A stretch of 37,377 bases of DNA from an uncultured Clostridia bacterium (GTDB lineage Bacteria; Bacillota; Clostridia; UMGS1883): the NCBI GenBank assembly GCA_934454525.1, contig CAKSFM010000019.1, forward strand, positions 1 to 37,377, in the 5' to 3' direction. Numbering within the stretch: position 1 is the stretch's first letter; every line of letters begins with the position of its first letter. The notes below the pieces were generated by a model, which did no database searches, was not told the origin of the DNA, and was given only the letters and a program-made list of their open reading frames with translations. Positions 31,176 to 37,377 of the stretch are shown piece after piece. Position numbers and translations under genes: made by a program.

Positions 31176-31181
31176 TATAAT
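31176..31181 (+). promoter_or_regulatory. Extended -10 promoter element of the lipoprotein gene
   Basis: TATAAT is preceded by TGA (extended -10, TGn). No good -35 box is seen. Confidence 0.55.
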
Positions 31182-31217
31182 CTGTTCGATAAATAAGAAT
31201 TTGAAAGGTAGATTATA

Positions 31218-32399
31218 ATGAAGAAAAAAATTTTTTTGATTTTAATGTTATCGTTATTTTTGATGACGGGGTGTTCTAAGGAAACTAAGTTTAAAAGTGT
31301 TGATAGAACAACTACTGGGTTTCATAAGGTAAATGTAGCAGAAAAAATTGATGATGGAATACTATATTTTAAAGGTGATAAAATTCTTTATGATAAGGAT
31401 GGTACTGTTATTAAGATTGCCGATAAGGTTAGTTCTTTGTGGAGAGAAAATGATGATATTTACTATGATAGTAATAATGTGTTATATTCGTTTAATTTTG
31501 AAACTCAAAAAACAAATAAGCTTGTGGATAAACCACATAGAATATTAGGAAAATATAACAGAAATATTATAACTTATTATGGTAGGACTATCTATTCGAT
31601 AAATGGTACAGAAAAAACAATATTATTTAAAGACGGATATTATTTAAATAAAGCGGTACTTTATTTAAATAAGGTATATGGAATACCCGCTAGTAATGTT
31701 TATGAATATAACCTAGACACCTTAAAAGTAAAAAAAATAACTAAAAATCCATATCTTTCAGACTTTGAAGTAATAAATGGGCAATTATATATAATAACAG
31801 AAGAAAAGAAAAAAGAAAGAATAAACTATACTTATTCTAAATTAACAGATGATGGTTTAGAAAAATTATTTGATATTAAAAATATAACATGGGTATCAGA
31901 TAAAAAGACGGTTAAAGATGGAATGTTTCTGGTAACTTCTAAAAGTTATAGTGATTCTGTGAAAGGCAATCAATTACTATATGTTAAAGATGGTAGGAAG
32001 ATAGTTGTAGATAAAAACTACGGTTATGATATAGTTGGTATTATTAATAATAAGTTATGCTATTATAAGAACAAATATAATTATGGAACCTATGACGAAA
32101 ATTTAAAAACTTTTTATCTATATGATGGAAAGAAGAGTATAAAGGTTTTTGATTTGGATTTAGGTTTTTTTGAAGATATTATAGGTTACGAATATGATGG
32201 TGGGCTTGTAATCGAAGTTGCGTACGAATCTTCAACACGACTTTATAAATATGATGGTAAAGAGGTTTTAGTACTTGATACGCCAGAACATTTTTATAGT
32301 ATTATGGGCTTAGATATAATAGATAATAAAGCGTATATTAAATATAGTGAAGGGGAAGAATCAATGGTTGCTTTGGGAACTATTATTGATTTAGACTAG
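31218..32399 (+). CDS. AT-rich lipoprotein, probable beta-propeller
   Basis: The product is a 393-residue lipoprotein. The N-terminus MKKKIFLILMLSLFLMTGCS is a signal peptide with the lipobox LMTGC, so the mature protein is lipid-anchored outside the membrane. The rest is made of many short beta-strand repeats of the type DGILYFKGDKILYDKDG, YDSNNVLYSFNFET and YDGKKSIKVFDLD, a pattern typical of DUF5050-like or WD-type propellers. There is no catalytic motif. The gene is conspicuously AT-rich (AAA, ATA, TTT, TAT codons) compared with its GC-richer neighbours, and it stands alone downstream of a tRNA-linked duplication, so horizontal transfer is likely. The function is unknown. Confidence 0.85.
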   Translation: MKKKIFLILMLSLFLMTGCSKETKFKSVDRTTTGFHKVNVAEKIDDGILYFKGDKILYDKDGTVIKIADKVSSLWRENDDIYYDSNNVLYSFNFETQKTNKLVDKPHRILGKYNRNIITYYGRTIYSINGTEKTILFKDGYYLNKAVLYLNKVYGIPASNVYEYNLDTLKVKKITKNPYLSDFEVINGQLYIITEEKKKERINYTYSKLTDDGLEKLFDIKNITWVSDKKTVKDGMFLVTSKSYSDSVKGNQLLYVKDGRKIVVDKNYGYDIVGIINNKLCYYKNKYNYGTYDENLKTFYLYDGKKSIKVFDLDLGFFEDIIGYEYDGGLVIEVAYESSTRLYKYDGKEVLVLDTPEHFYSIMGLDIIDNKAYIKYSEGEESMVALGTIIDLD

Positions 32400-32413
32400 A
32401 AAAATAAATATAA

Positions 32414-32565
32414 ACAAATTACAATTTGTCGGTCGGTTGCATACACTTCTTGGGTTGCATTTCAATGCAACTTTGCAACCCAATGCAACCCGTATCGAAA
32501 ATTGCGTTTGTTGCCACGTCGGAATGGACTTTGCTCCATTCCGATTTTTCTTTACAGAAAAATCG
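32414..32565. repeat. Array of palindromes downstream of the lipoprotein gene
   Basis: Four palindromes follow each other: ACAAATT/AATTTGT (32414-32429), GGGTTGCATT/AATGCAACCC (32452-32491), CGGAATGGA/TCCATTCCG (32520-32543) and CGATTTTTCT/AGAAAAATCG (32542-32565), the last two sharing bases. They fill the first half of the 373-base gap. The rest (32566-32734) shows nothing I recognise; a possible TGA-TACAAT extended -10 for the next gene is at 32732-32740. Confidence 0.7.
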
Positions 32566-32772
32566 GTCATACGCGCCGTCATTCCTCCTTTGTCGCAAAA
32601 AGGCACACTCGGCTCGTCTGCTCGCTTCCGTTGCCGCATTTTTGCCAAAGTGTTCTTTCGGAATTTGCAGGGCAGCATAAATTTTCTCCGTAAAAATAAT
32701 TGAAAAAAATATAGTAATTTACCTTGTGCTGTGATACAATAAAACGGAATAAAAGAAAAAGAGGCGCATAAC

Positions 32773-33495
32773 ATGATATTAAACGAATGGAAATTCAAGA
32801 TGGATCTGCACGTTCATACGATGCCTGTCAGCCTGTGCGCAGAAATTGATGTTCCGACAACGGTTGCATATTATAAGGAGCGCGGCTATGACGGAATTGT
32901 AATCACCAATCATTTTAACCGCTCTTCATTTTCTGAGGACAAGCCGCGCGAAGAATGGGTTGAATATTATCTGAATGATTACCGCCTTGCAAAGAAGCTC
33001 GGTGAAAAATGCGGACTGCGCGTCTATCTCGGAATGGAAGCGAGATTTCCGGAGAATGTAAATGACTATCTCGTTTACGGAATTGATGAGGAGGGCGTTT
33101 ACCGCGCATTCGACTACATTGACGGAAGCTATGAGGAGTTTTATAAAGGCTTTAAAAACGAAAAAAATGTGATTGTACAGGCGCATCCGTTCAGGAATTA
33201 TATGGAACTGCAAAGGCTTGAACTGCTTGACGGAATTGAGGTTTATAACATGCATCCGAACCACAATTCGCGCGTCAGCATTGCGGCAAAGCTTGAAAGT
33301 GAGCATCCGGAAATGATTATCACCGGCGGCACGGATTTCCATCATGACGGTCATCAGGGAATGTGCGCGCTGAGAACAAAACAGCTGCCGGCTGATTCGT
33401 TCGGACTTGCGGAGGTCCTTAAAAGCGGAGATTACTTTTTTGATATTTGGGGTGACATTGTTTTGCCGCACCGCTGGCAGGAAATAAACGGATGA
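32773..33495 (+). CDS. PHP-domain phosphoesterase family protein
   Basis: The 240-residue protein has the PHP metal-binding fold. The first motif is DLHVHT at residues 11-16, then GYDGIVITNHFN, a mid-region Glu (YLGMEARF), the QAHPFRN motif and GGTDFHHDGHQ near the end, which together supply the His/Asp/Glu metal ligands of a TIM-like barrel. PHP proteins hydrolyse phosphate esters such as histidinol phosphate or nucleotide phosphates; the substrate here cannot be assigned. It overlaps the region upstream of fbp and ends 11 bases before the fbp start, so the two are probably co-transcribed. This may link it to sugar-phosphate metabolism (inference). Confidence 0.88.
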   Translation: MILNEWKFKMDLHVHTMPVSLCAEIDVPTTVAYYKERGYDGIVITNHFNRSSFSEDKPREEWVEYYLNDYRLAKKLGEKCGLRVYLGMEARFPENVNDYLVYGIDEEGVYRAFDYIDGSYEEFYKGFKNEKNVIVQAHPFRNYMELQRLELLDGIEVYNMHPNHNSRVSIAAKLESEHPEMIITGGTDFHHDGHQGMCALRTKQLPADSFGLAEVLKSGDYFFDIWGDIVLPHRWQEING

Positions 33496-33506
33496 AAGGA
33501 GAAAAT

Positions 33507-35465
33507 ATGAGCGAAATAAATTGCAGTTTGGAATATCTGGAGCTTTTGTCGAAAGATTATCCGACGATTCAGGACGTTTGCTCGGAAATAATCAATTTGC
33601 AGGCAATTCTGAATCTTCCGAAAGGAACGGAGCATTTCATGAGTGATCTGCACGGGGAATATGAGGCGTTTTTGCATGTTCTTAAAAATGCATCGGGAGT
33701 TATAAAAACAAAAATTGATGATTTGTATTCAACAACCGTTTCCGAACGTGACAGAAAGCTTCTTGCAACGATTGTTTATTACCCTCAGCAGGAGCTTTAT
33801 TATCTGAAACAGCAGGGATTTGCCGATAATGAGTGGTACAAGCTTACACTTTACCGCCTGGTGGAACTTTGCCGCGTGGTTGCTTCGAAATATACGCGTT
33901 CAAAGGTTAGAAAGGCAATGCCGAGGGAGTTTGCCTACATACTTGAAGAACTTCTGCACACCGTAAGCGATGAGGAAAACAAACACGATTATTATGCTCA
34001 GATTATAAACTCAATAATAAACATCGGCTGCGCCGACTCTTTTATTGTTGCGCTGGCAAATCTTATCAGAAGACTGACGATTGACCATCTGCATATTATC
34101 GGTGATGTTTTTGACCGCGGACCGAGAGCCGATATAATTATGGACGAGCTTATCAATTACCATTCAATTGATATGCAATGGGGGAATCATGACATTGTGT
34201 GGATCGGCGCTTCTGCCGGCAACAGCGCATGCATAGCGAATGTGGTCAGAAACAGTCTCAGATACAACAACTTTGATGTAATTGAAATAGGGTACGGAAT
34301 AAACACGCGTCCGCTTGCAAATTTTGCTCTTGAAACCTACGGCGATGACCCGTGCGAACGCTTTATGCCGCTTGATTCGCATAAACATACGATAAAAAAT
34401 CATGATGCGGTTCTTGCGGCAAAGATGCACAAGGCAATTTCAGTGATTCAGTTCAAGCTTGAGGGGCAGGCGATTGAACGCCACCCCGAATATAATATGA
34501 ACGACCGCCGTCTGCTGAAAATGATAGACTATAAAAACAAACTGCTGCTGCTCGGAGGTAAGGAGTATCCTCTTGCGGACGCCCTGTTTCCAACGATTGA
34601 CCCGGAGAATCCGCTTGAGCTGACGGACGGAGAGCGCGAGGTTATAGCACAGCTGCGCAGATCGTTCCTGCACAGCGAAAAGCTTCAGGAGCATATCCGC
34701 TTTATGATTAACAAGGGCGGAATGTATAAAATATTCAACGGAAATCTGCTGTTCCATGGCTGTATTCCGCTTGATGAAAGCGGAAAAATCGATAAGGTTG
34801 ATTTCTTCGACCGCACTGTCGGAGGGAAAGCGTATCTTGATATGGCGGACAAATATGTCCGTGAAACGTATTATGCAGCGCACGGTAAAGAAGAGGAGGA
34901 CACGGATTTCCTGTGGTATTTGTGGTGCGGAAGCAAGTCGCCGCTTTACGGAAAGGAACGTGCAACATCGTTTGAGGTCTATTTCACGGATGATGATGAA
35001 ATAAAAAAAGAAAAGAAAAATTACTACTACCAATTTATCGAGCATGAGGAAACATGCGATATGCTGCTTGAGGAATTCGGTCTGGACAAACGTTCGGGGC
35101 ATATAATAAACGGGCATGTTCCGGTGAGAACGGGGCGCGGAGAAAGCCCGGTAAAAGCGAACGGAAAGCTTTATGTGATTGACGGCGGCTTTTCAAAGCC
35201 GTATCAGGATACAACGGGGATTGCAGGATATACTCTTATAAATAATTCCTACGGTTTTTCGATTACCCAACATCAGCCGTTCACTTCCGTTACCGATGTT
35301 ATAGAAAATGAGTTTGACCTTCATTCAAGCAAAATAATGATAGAACGCAATCTTACGCGCAGAAAGGTAAGAGATACCGATACCGGCAGAGAAATCAGCC
35401 GCCGCATTAAAATTCTGACGGAGCTTCTGAATGCCTACAGAAAAGGTTACGTTCACGAAAAATAA
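33507..35465 (+). CDS. fbp: Fructose-1,6-bisphosphatase, class III
   Basis: This gluconeogenic enzyme hydrolyses fructose 1,6-bisphosphate to fructose 6-phosphate. The 652-residue class III (Firmicute) type contains the metallophosphoesterase motifs FMSDLHGEYEAFL, HIIGDVFDRGPRADII and MQWGNHDIVWIGA, and later INGHVPVRTGRGESPVKANGKLYVIDGGFSK. The frame opens at ATG 33492, but AAAGGAG at 33495-33501 points to ATG 33507 (MSEINCSLEYLELLSKDYP), which matches the family N-terminus. A perfect terminator hairpin follows the stop. The gene is unrelated to class I Fbp and is regulated in Bacillus by phosphoenolpyruvate. Confidence 0.96.
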   Translation: MSEINCSLEYLELLSKDYPTIQDVCSEIINLQAILNLPKGTEHFMSDLHGEYEAFLHVLKNASGVIKTKIDDLYSTTVSERDRKLLATIVYYPQQELYYLKQQGFADNEWYKLTLYRLVELCRVVASKYTRSKVRKAMPREFAYILEELLHTVSDEENKHDYYAQIINSIINIGCADSFIVALANLIRRLTIDHLHIIGDVFDRGPRADIIMDELINYHSIDMQWGNHDIVWIGASAGNSACIANVVRNSLRYNNFDVIEIGYGINTRPLANFALETYGDDPCERFMPLDSHKHTIKNHDAVLAAKMHKAISVIQFKLEGQAIERHPEYNMNDRRLLKMIDYKNKLLLLGGKEYPLADALFPTIDPENPLELTDGEREVIAQLRRSFLHSEKLQEHIRFMINKGGMYKIFNGNLLFHGCIPLDESGKIDKVDFFDRTVGGKAYLDMADKYVRETYYAAHGKEEEDTDFLWYLWCGSKSPLYGKERATSFEVYFTDDDEIKKEKKNYYYQFIEHEETCDMLLEEFGLDKRSGHIINGHVPVRTGRGESPVKANGKLYVIDGGFSKPYQDTTGIAGYTLINNSYGFSITQHQPFTSVTDVIENEFDLHSSKIMIERNLTRRKVRDTDTGREISRRIKILTELLNAYRKGYVHEK

Positions 35466-35476
35466 ATCAGACTTAT

Positions 35477-35501
35477 GCCGCTTTGTTACAAACAAAGCGG
35501 C
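35477..35501 (+). terminator. Hairpin after fbp
   Basis: Perfect 11-bp arms GCCGCTTTGTT and AACAAAGCGGC with an ACA loop. The tail is only TTC, so termination may be partial. The same 25 bases recur at 35764-35788. Confidence 0.72.
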
Positions 35502-35651
35502 TTCAGACTGTCGAAAAAGTCGGTCAACCACAAGCAAGCCATAGTTTTTATTTTTAAATAAGTTTTTATTAAAAAACAAATTACGCCCAAATCAGGCGCT
35601 TGTTTATATCAATCCCCAATCCCCGAAAATTCGGGGCTTTTGCTTGTTTCC

Positions 35652-35703
35652 GTTCGGTGCGCCCTCTAACGTACCTTTGTACGCCGACGAGTGCGCACCG
35701 AAC
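35652..35703. repeat. Large hairpin with 11-bp perfect outer stem
   Basis: GTTCGGTGCGC (35652-35662) pairs with GCGCACCGAAC (35693-35703); inside, CTC/GAG and CGTAC/GTACG pair again, leaving a compact multi-part fold. It lies between the two GCCGCTTTGTT hairpins in the 532-base gap after fbp. A second short terminator-like hairpin, CCCCGAA/TTCGGGG followed by CTTTT, is at about 35622-35642. No coding sequence is supported here. Confidence 0.7.
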
Positions 35704-35763
35704 AGATTTACCTTCCTTTTTCAACGTCTGCCGGCGTGTTGATAGCTTTATCGCCGCGCCGAT

Positions 35764-35788
35764 GCCGCTTTGTTACAAACAAAGCGGC
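35764..35788. repeat. Second copy of the GCCGCTTTGTT hairpin
   Basis: This is identical over 25 bases to 35477-35501, and a half copy (TTTGTTACAAAAGCGGCAT) follows at 35793-35811. The pair of direct copies brackets about 260 bases of structured intergenic DNA. Confidence 0.85.
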
Positions 35789-35939
35789 ATATTTGTTACA
35801 AAAGCGGCATAAAATGTACTGTAAATTTTGAAAAGTGTTAAACGGCGATAAATGCCTGTATAATCGGAAATTTCAACGTTATTGGCATGAACTGTTTTCG
35901 TAATTGTTACAAAATTATAACGAAATTTCGCAAAAACAC

Positions 35940-35968
35940 TTGACAAAATCGTTAAAATTGTTTATAAT
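35940..35968 (+). promoter_or_regulatory. Sigma-A promoter of the G5/3D-domain gene
   Basis: TTGACA (35940-35945) and TATAAT (35963-35968) have a 17-base spacer. Upstream the sequence is strikingly AT-rich, with repeated TTGTTACAAAA motifs. Confidence 0.9.
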
Positions 35969-35997
35969 AGTGTCATAAAAGGATGTGACAATTAATC

Positions 35998-36807
35998 ATG
36001 AATTACAGTGCAAAATTTAAATCGTTTATTGCTGCAGCCTCGGCAGCGGCAATGATTATAGTTGATTCAACAACTGCCGTTGCGGCGTCAATCAGTTACG
36101 GAAATGCTGACGATATAAGAGTGAAAGCGCTTAATGAGTATCTTTCCTCAGCGCCTGTCGTGCTTGCCTCAAACGACAGCGAGCCGACAATCGTCAAGCT
36201 TGCAAAGGACAGTCAGTCGCCCATAGGCAAAGTTACTTACGCTCCGGTTACGGAACGCGAGGAAGTAGCTTTCGATACTGTAAAAAGAAAAAATGATCAG
36301 CTTGAAAAAGGTCAGACGGTTACCGTTCGCGAAGGCGTTCCGGGAGTTAAGGTGAAAACATACAATGTCAAGTATGTTAACGGTGTTGAAACAGAAAGAG
36401 AACTTGCGGAGGAGTATGTTGAAACTGCTCCCGTTGATAAAATTGTAGAGTACGGAAATAAGGCGCAGCAGGCAGTTGCGGCAAACGGCGGCACGTTCAC
36501 CTATAAGTATGTTCTTACGTGTGAAGCAACTGCTTACGATATGTCACCGGCGCAGAACGGCGGCTATGGCGGAATCACTGCAACGGGAGTTCCGCTTGAC
36601 AAGGGCGTTATCGCCGTGGATCCCAAGGTTATCCCGCTCGGCTCGCGTGTTTATATAGAAGCGCTCGACGGAAGCTGGAGTTACGGATACGCTGTTGCGG
36701 CGGATACAGGCGGAGCAATCAAGGGCAACCGCGTTGACCTCTGCTATTACACTCGTGCCGAATGTATTCAGTTCGGGCGCAGAAAATGCCGCGTATATGT
36801 TCTTTAA
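35998..36807 (+). CDS. Secreted G5- and 3D-domain cell-wall protein
   Basis: The 269-residue product has an N-terminal signal segment (SFIAAASAAAMIIVDSTTAVAA), then a short linker, a G5 domain (about residues 80-150: EEVAFDTVKRKNDQLEKGQTV..VPGVKVKTYNVKYVNGVE) and a C-terminal 3D domain (about 172-269) with ATAYDMSP, GVIAVDPKVIPLGSRVYIE, AADTGGAIKGNRVDL. The 3D fold, named for three Asp residues, is a double-psi barrel related to MltA-like lytic transglycosylases and Rpf/YuiC/YabE proteins, so it probably cuts or remodels peptidoglycan. AAAGGATGTG precedes the start at a rather long distance. A strong promoter and a terminator frame it as a single-gene unit. Confidence 0.92.
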   Translation: MNYSAKFKSFIAAASAAAMIIVDSTTAVAASISYGNADDIRVKALNEYLSSAPVVLASNDSEPTIVKLAKDSQSPIGKVTYAPVTEREEVAFDTVKRKNDQLEKGQTVTVREGVPGVKVKTYNVKYVNGVETERELAEEYVETAPVDKIVEYGNKAQQAVAANGGTFTYKYVLTCEATAYDMSPAQNGGYGGITATGVPLDKGVIAVDPKVIPLGSRVYIEALDGSWSYGYAVAADTGGAIKGNRVDLCYYTRAECIQFGRRKCRVYVL

Positions 36808-36814
36808 AATAATG

Positions 36815-36849
36815 AAACCGCAGATTCGGAAGAATCTGCGGTTTTTCTG
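36815..36849 (+). terminator. Intrinsic terminator of the 3D-domain gene
   Basis: Perfect 13-bp arms AAACCGCAGATTC (36815-36827) and GAATCTGCGGTTT (36832-36844) around GGAA, followed by TTC. Confidence 0.93.
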
Positions 36850-36882
36850 TGCCGAAATTCTTGACAAGCTTCAGTAATAAGT

Positions 36883-36917
36883 ATCGACAAGCACTAACCG
36901 TACTTGTCGATTTTTTT
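36883..36917 (+). terminator. Second terminator-like hairpin
   Basis: ATCGACAAG (36883-36891) pairs with CTTGTCGAT (36903-36911), followed by six T. No gene ends here, so it may be a back-up terminator or the end of a small RNA. Confidence 0.7.
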
Positions 36918-36951
36918 GACGTACTGAACTTTTTAGATATATGACTGCGCC

Positions 36952-37377
36952 GGAGACACTTCCCTCGCAAAAGAGTGGTAGCGACTGTGAACCGTTGAGA
37001 GTGCGTTTGCAGGTAAGCAGATTTATCTTTCTTTACCAACGAAAGTCACAACCCGATAAGGAAGTATTGGTTTTGAAAGCCGTTTACTTGTCTAAATCTT
37101 AAATTCCGACCTTCAAAACTGCTTCGCACCCTGTAAACAATATTTTTTGATGAAGTTCAAGGCAAAAAAGCGAGTAATCCTGTCGGATTTCGAGCCTTTT
37201 TTAACGCTGAAATTCGCAAAAAAGATGTTTAGCAGAGCAATACTTCCTTATCTGGCTGTGACTTATGCCAGTACACTTAACATTTAATAACCACCTTTCG
37301 CTTAAATAGTAATTGTTCCAGCCACACCTATTACCATTCAGTTTAGTTGGTTACGCGGAAGCTATGTCCCTACCTGC
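36952..37377. other. Gene-free structured region at the window end, candidate large ncRNA
   Basis: No coding frame with family resemblance is present. Two distant complementary pairs are visible: GGAGACACTTCC (36952-36963) with GGAAG-cta-TGTCC (37357-37369), and GCAGGTA (37009-37015) with TACCTGC (37371-37377). Their order would make a pseudoknot. The part between is occupied by an inverted-repeat element (37043-37264). The region continues beyond the window, so the full extent is unknown. Confidence 0.4.
37043..37264. mobile_element. MITE-like element with 27-bp terminal inverted repeats
   Basis: The arm at 37043-37069 starts AAGTCACA and ends GATAAGGAAGTATTG; the arm at 37238-37264 is its reverse complement with 25 of 27 positions matching. 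The enclosed 168 bases encode no protein and contain an inner hairpin with AATCC/GGATT (about 37175-37188) flanked by A- and T-runs. The size and structure are those of a non-autonomous transposable element. A target-site duplication is not obvious. Confidence 0.62.

Noticed and set aside
1..37377. CRISPR array or rRNA operon
   Set aside because: No regularly spaced short direct repeats and no 16S/23S/5S sequence were seen in the window.

Overview
The window looks like a chromosomal segment of a Clostridia-class Firmicute (Bacillota), probably an Oscillospiraceae/Ruminococcaceae-like anaerobe. The clues are RemA, a PrpC/PrkC phosphatase-kinase pair, a YtvI-type sporulation membrane protein, HydG ([FeFe]-hydrogenase maturation), class III fructose-bisphosphatase, a dockerin-like protein, strong AGGAGG ribosome binding sites and many consensus sigma-A promoters (TTGACA-N16/17-TATAAT). 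The taxonomic placement is inferred from gene content; no rRNA is present.

Layout. (1) 55-4734, minus strand: ung, a GNAT acetyltransferase, rpsU (58 codons), a HIT-family hydrolase and alaS. (2) 4932-18088, plus strand: one long housekeeping run, yicC-remA-gmk-rpoZ-priA-def-fmt-Zn peptidase-rsmB-rlmN-prpC-prkC-rsgA-rpe. This is the gene order known from Bacillus subtilis, but without coaBC and with a YugP-like peptidase inserted; junctions are mostly overlapping or a few bases apart. (3) 18085-20470: RNase P RNA (rnpB), a sugar-nucleotidyltransferase-like gene and an RluA-family pseudouridine synthase. (4) 20471-25000: accessory region. Two inverted copies of a hairpin-rich repeat flank a three-gene operon (dockerin-like secreted protein, cohesin-like secreted protein, 68-residue peptide) and a probable type I toxin/antisense-RNA module. 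The right-hand repeat copy lies between two genes that are normally neighbours (TIGR03915- and TIGR03916-type DNA repair/modification proteins). (5) 25001-30424: the radical SAM TIGR03916-like gene, ytvI-like permease, apgM-type phosphoglycerate mutase (minus) and hydG (plus). (6) 30497-32772: tRNA-Pro(UGG), a duplicated tRNA tail with an anti-T-arm segment, several terminator-like hairpins, and a strikingly AT-rich lipoprotein gene, probably acquired by transfer. (7) 32773-36807: PHP-domain phosphoesterase, fbp (class III), and a secreted G5/3D-domain cell-wall protein. (8) 36808-37377: terminators and a gene-free structured region holding a 222-bp element with 27-bp terminal inverted repeats, possibly inserted into a larger structured RNA.

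How the genes work together: the long operon joins nucleotide supply (gmk), transcription (rpoZ), replication restart (priA), N-terminal formyl-Met processing (def, fmt), rRNA/tRNA modification (rsmB, rlmN), ribosome assembly (rsgA) and cell-wall-sensing phosphorylation (prpC, prkC). The candidate for a little-described system is the compact operon at 21203-23278. It encodes a dockerin-like and a cohesin-like exported protein plus a small signal-less peptide, has its own promoter and terminator, and sits beside a type I toxin-antitoxin module.
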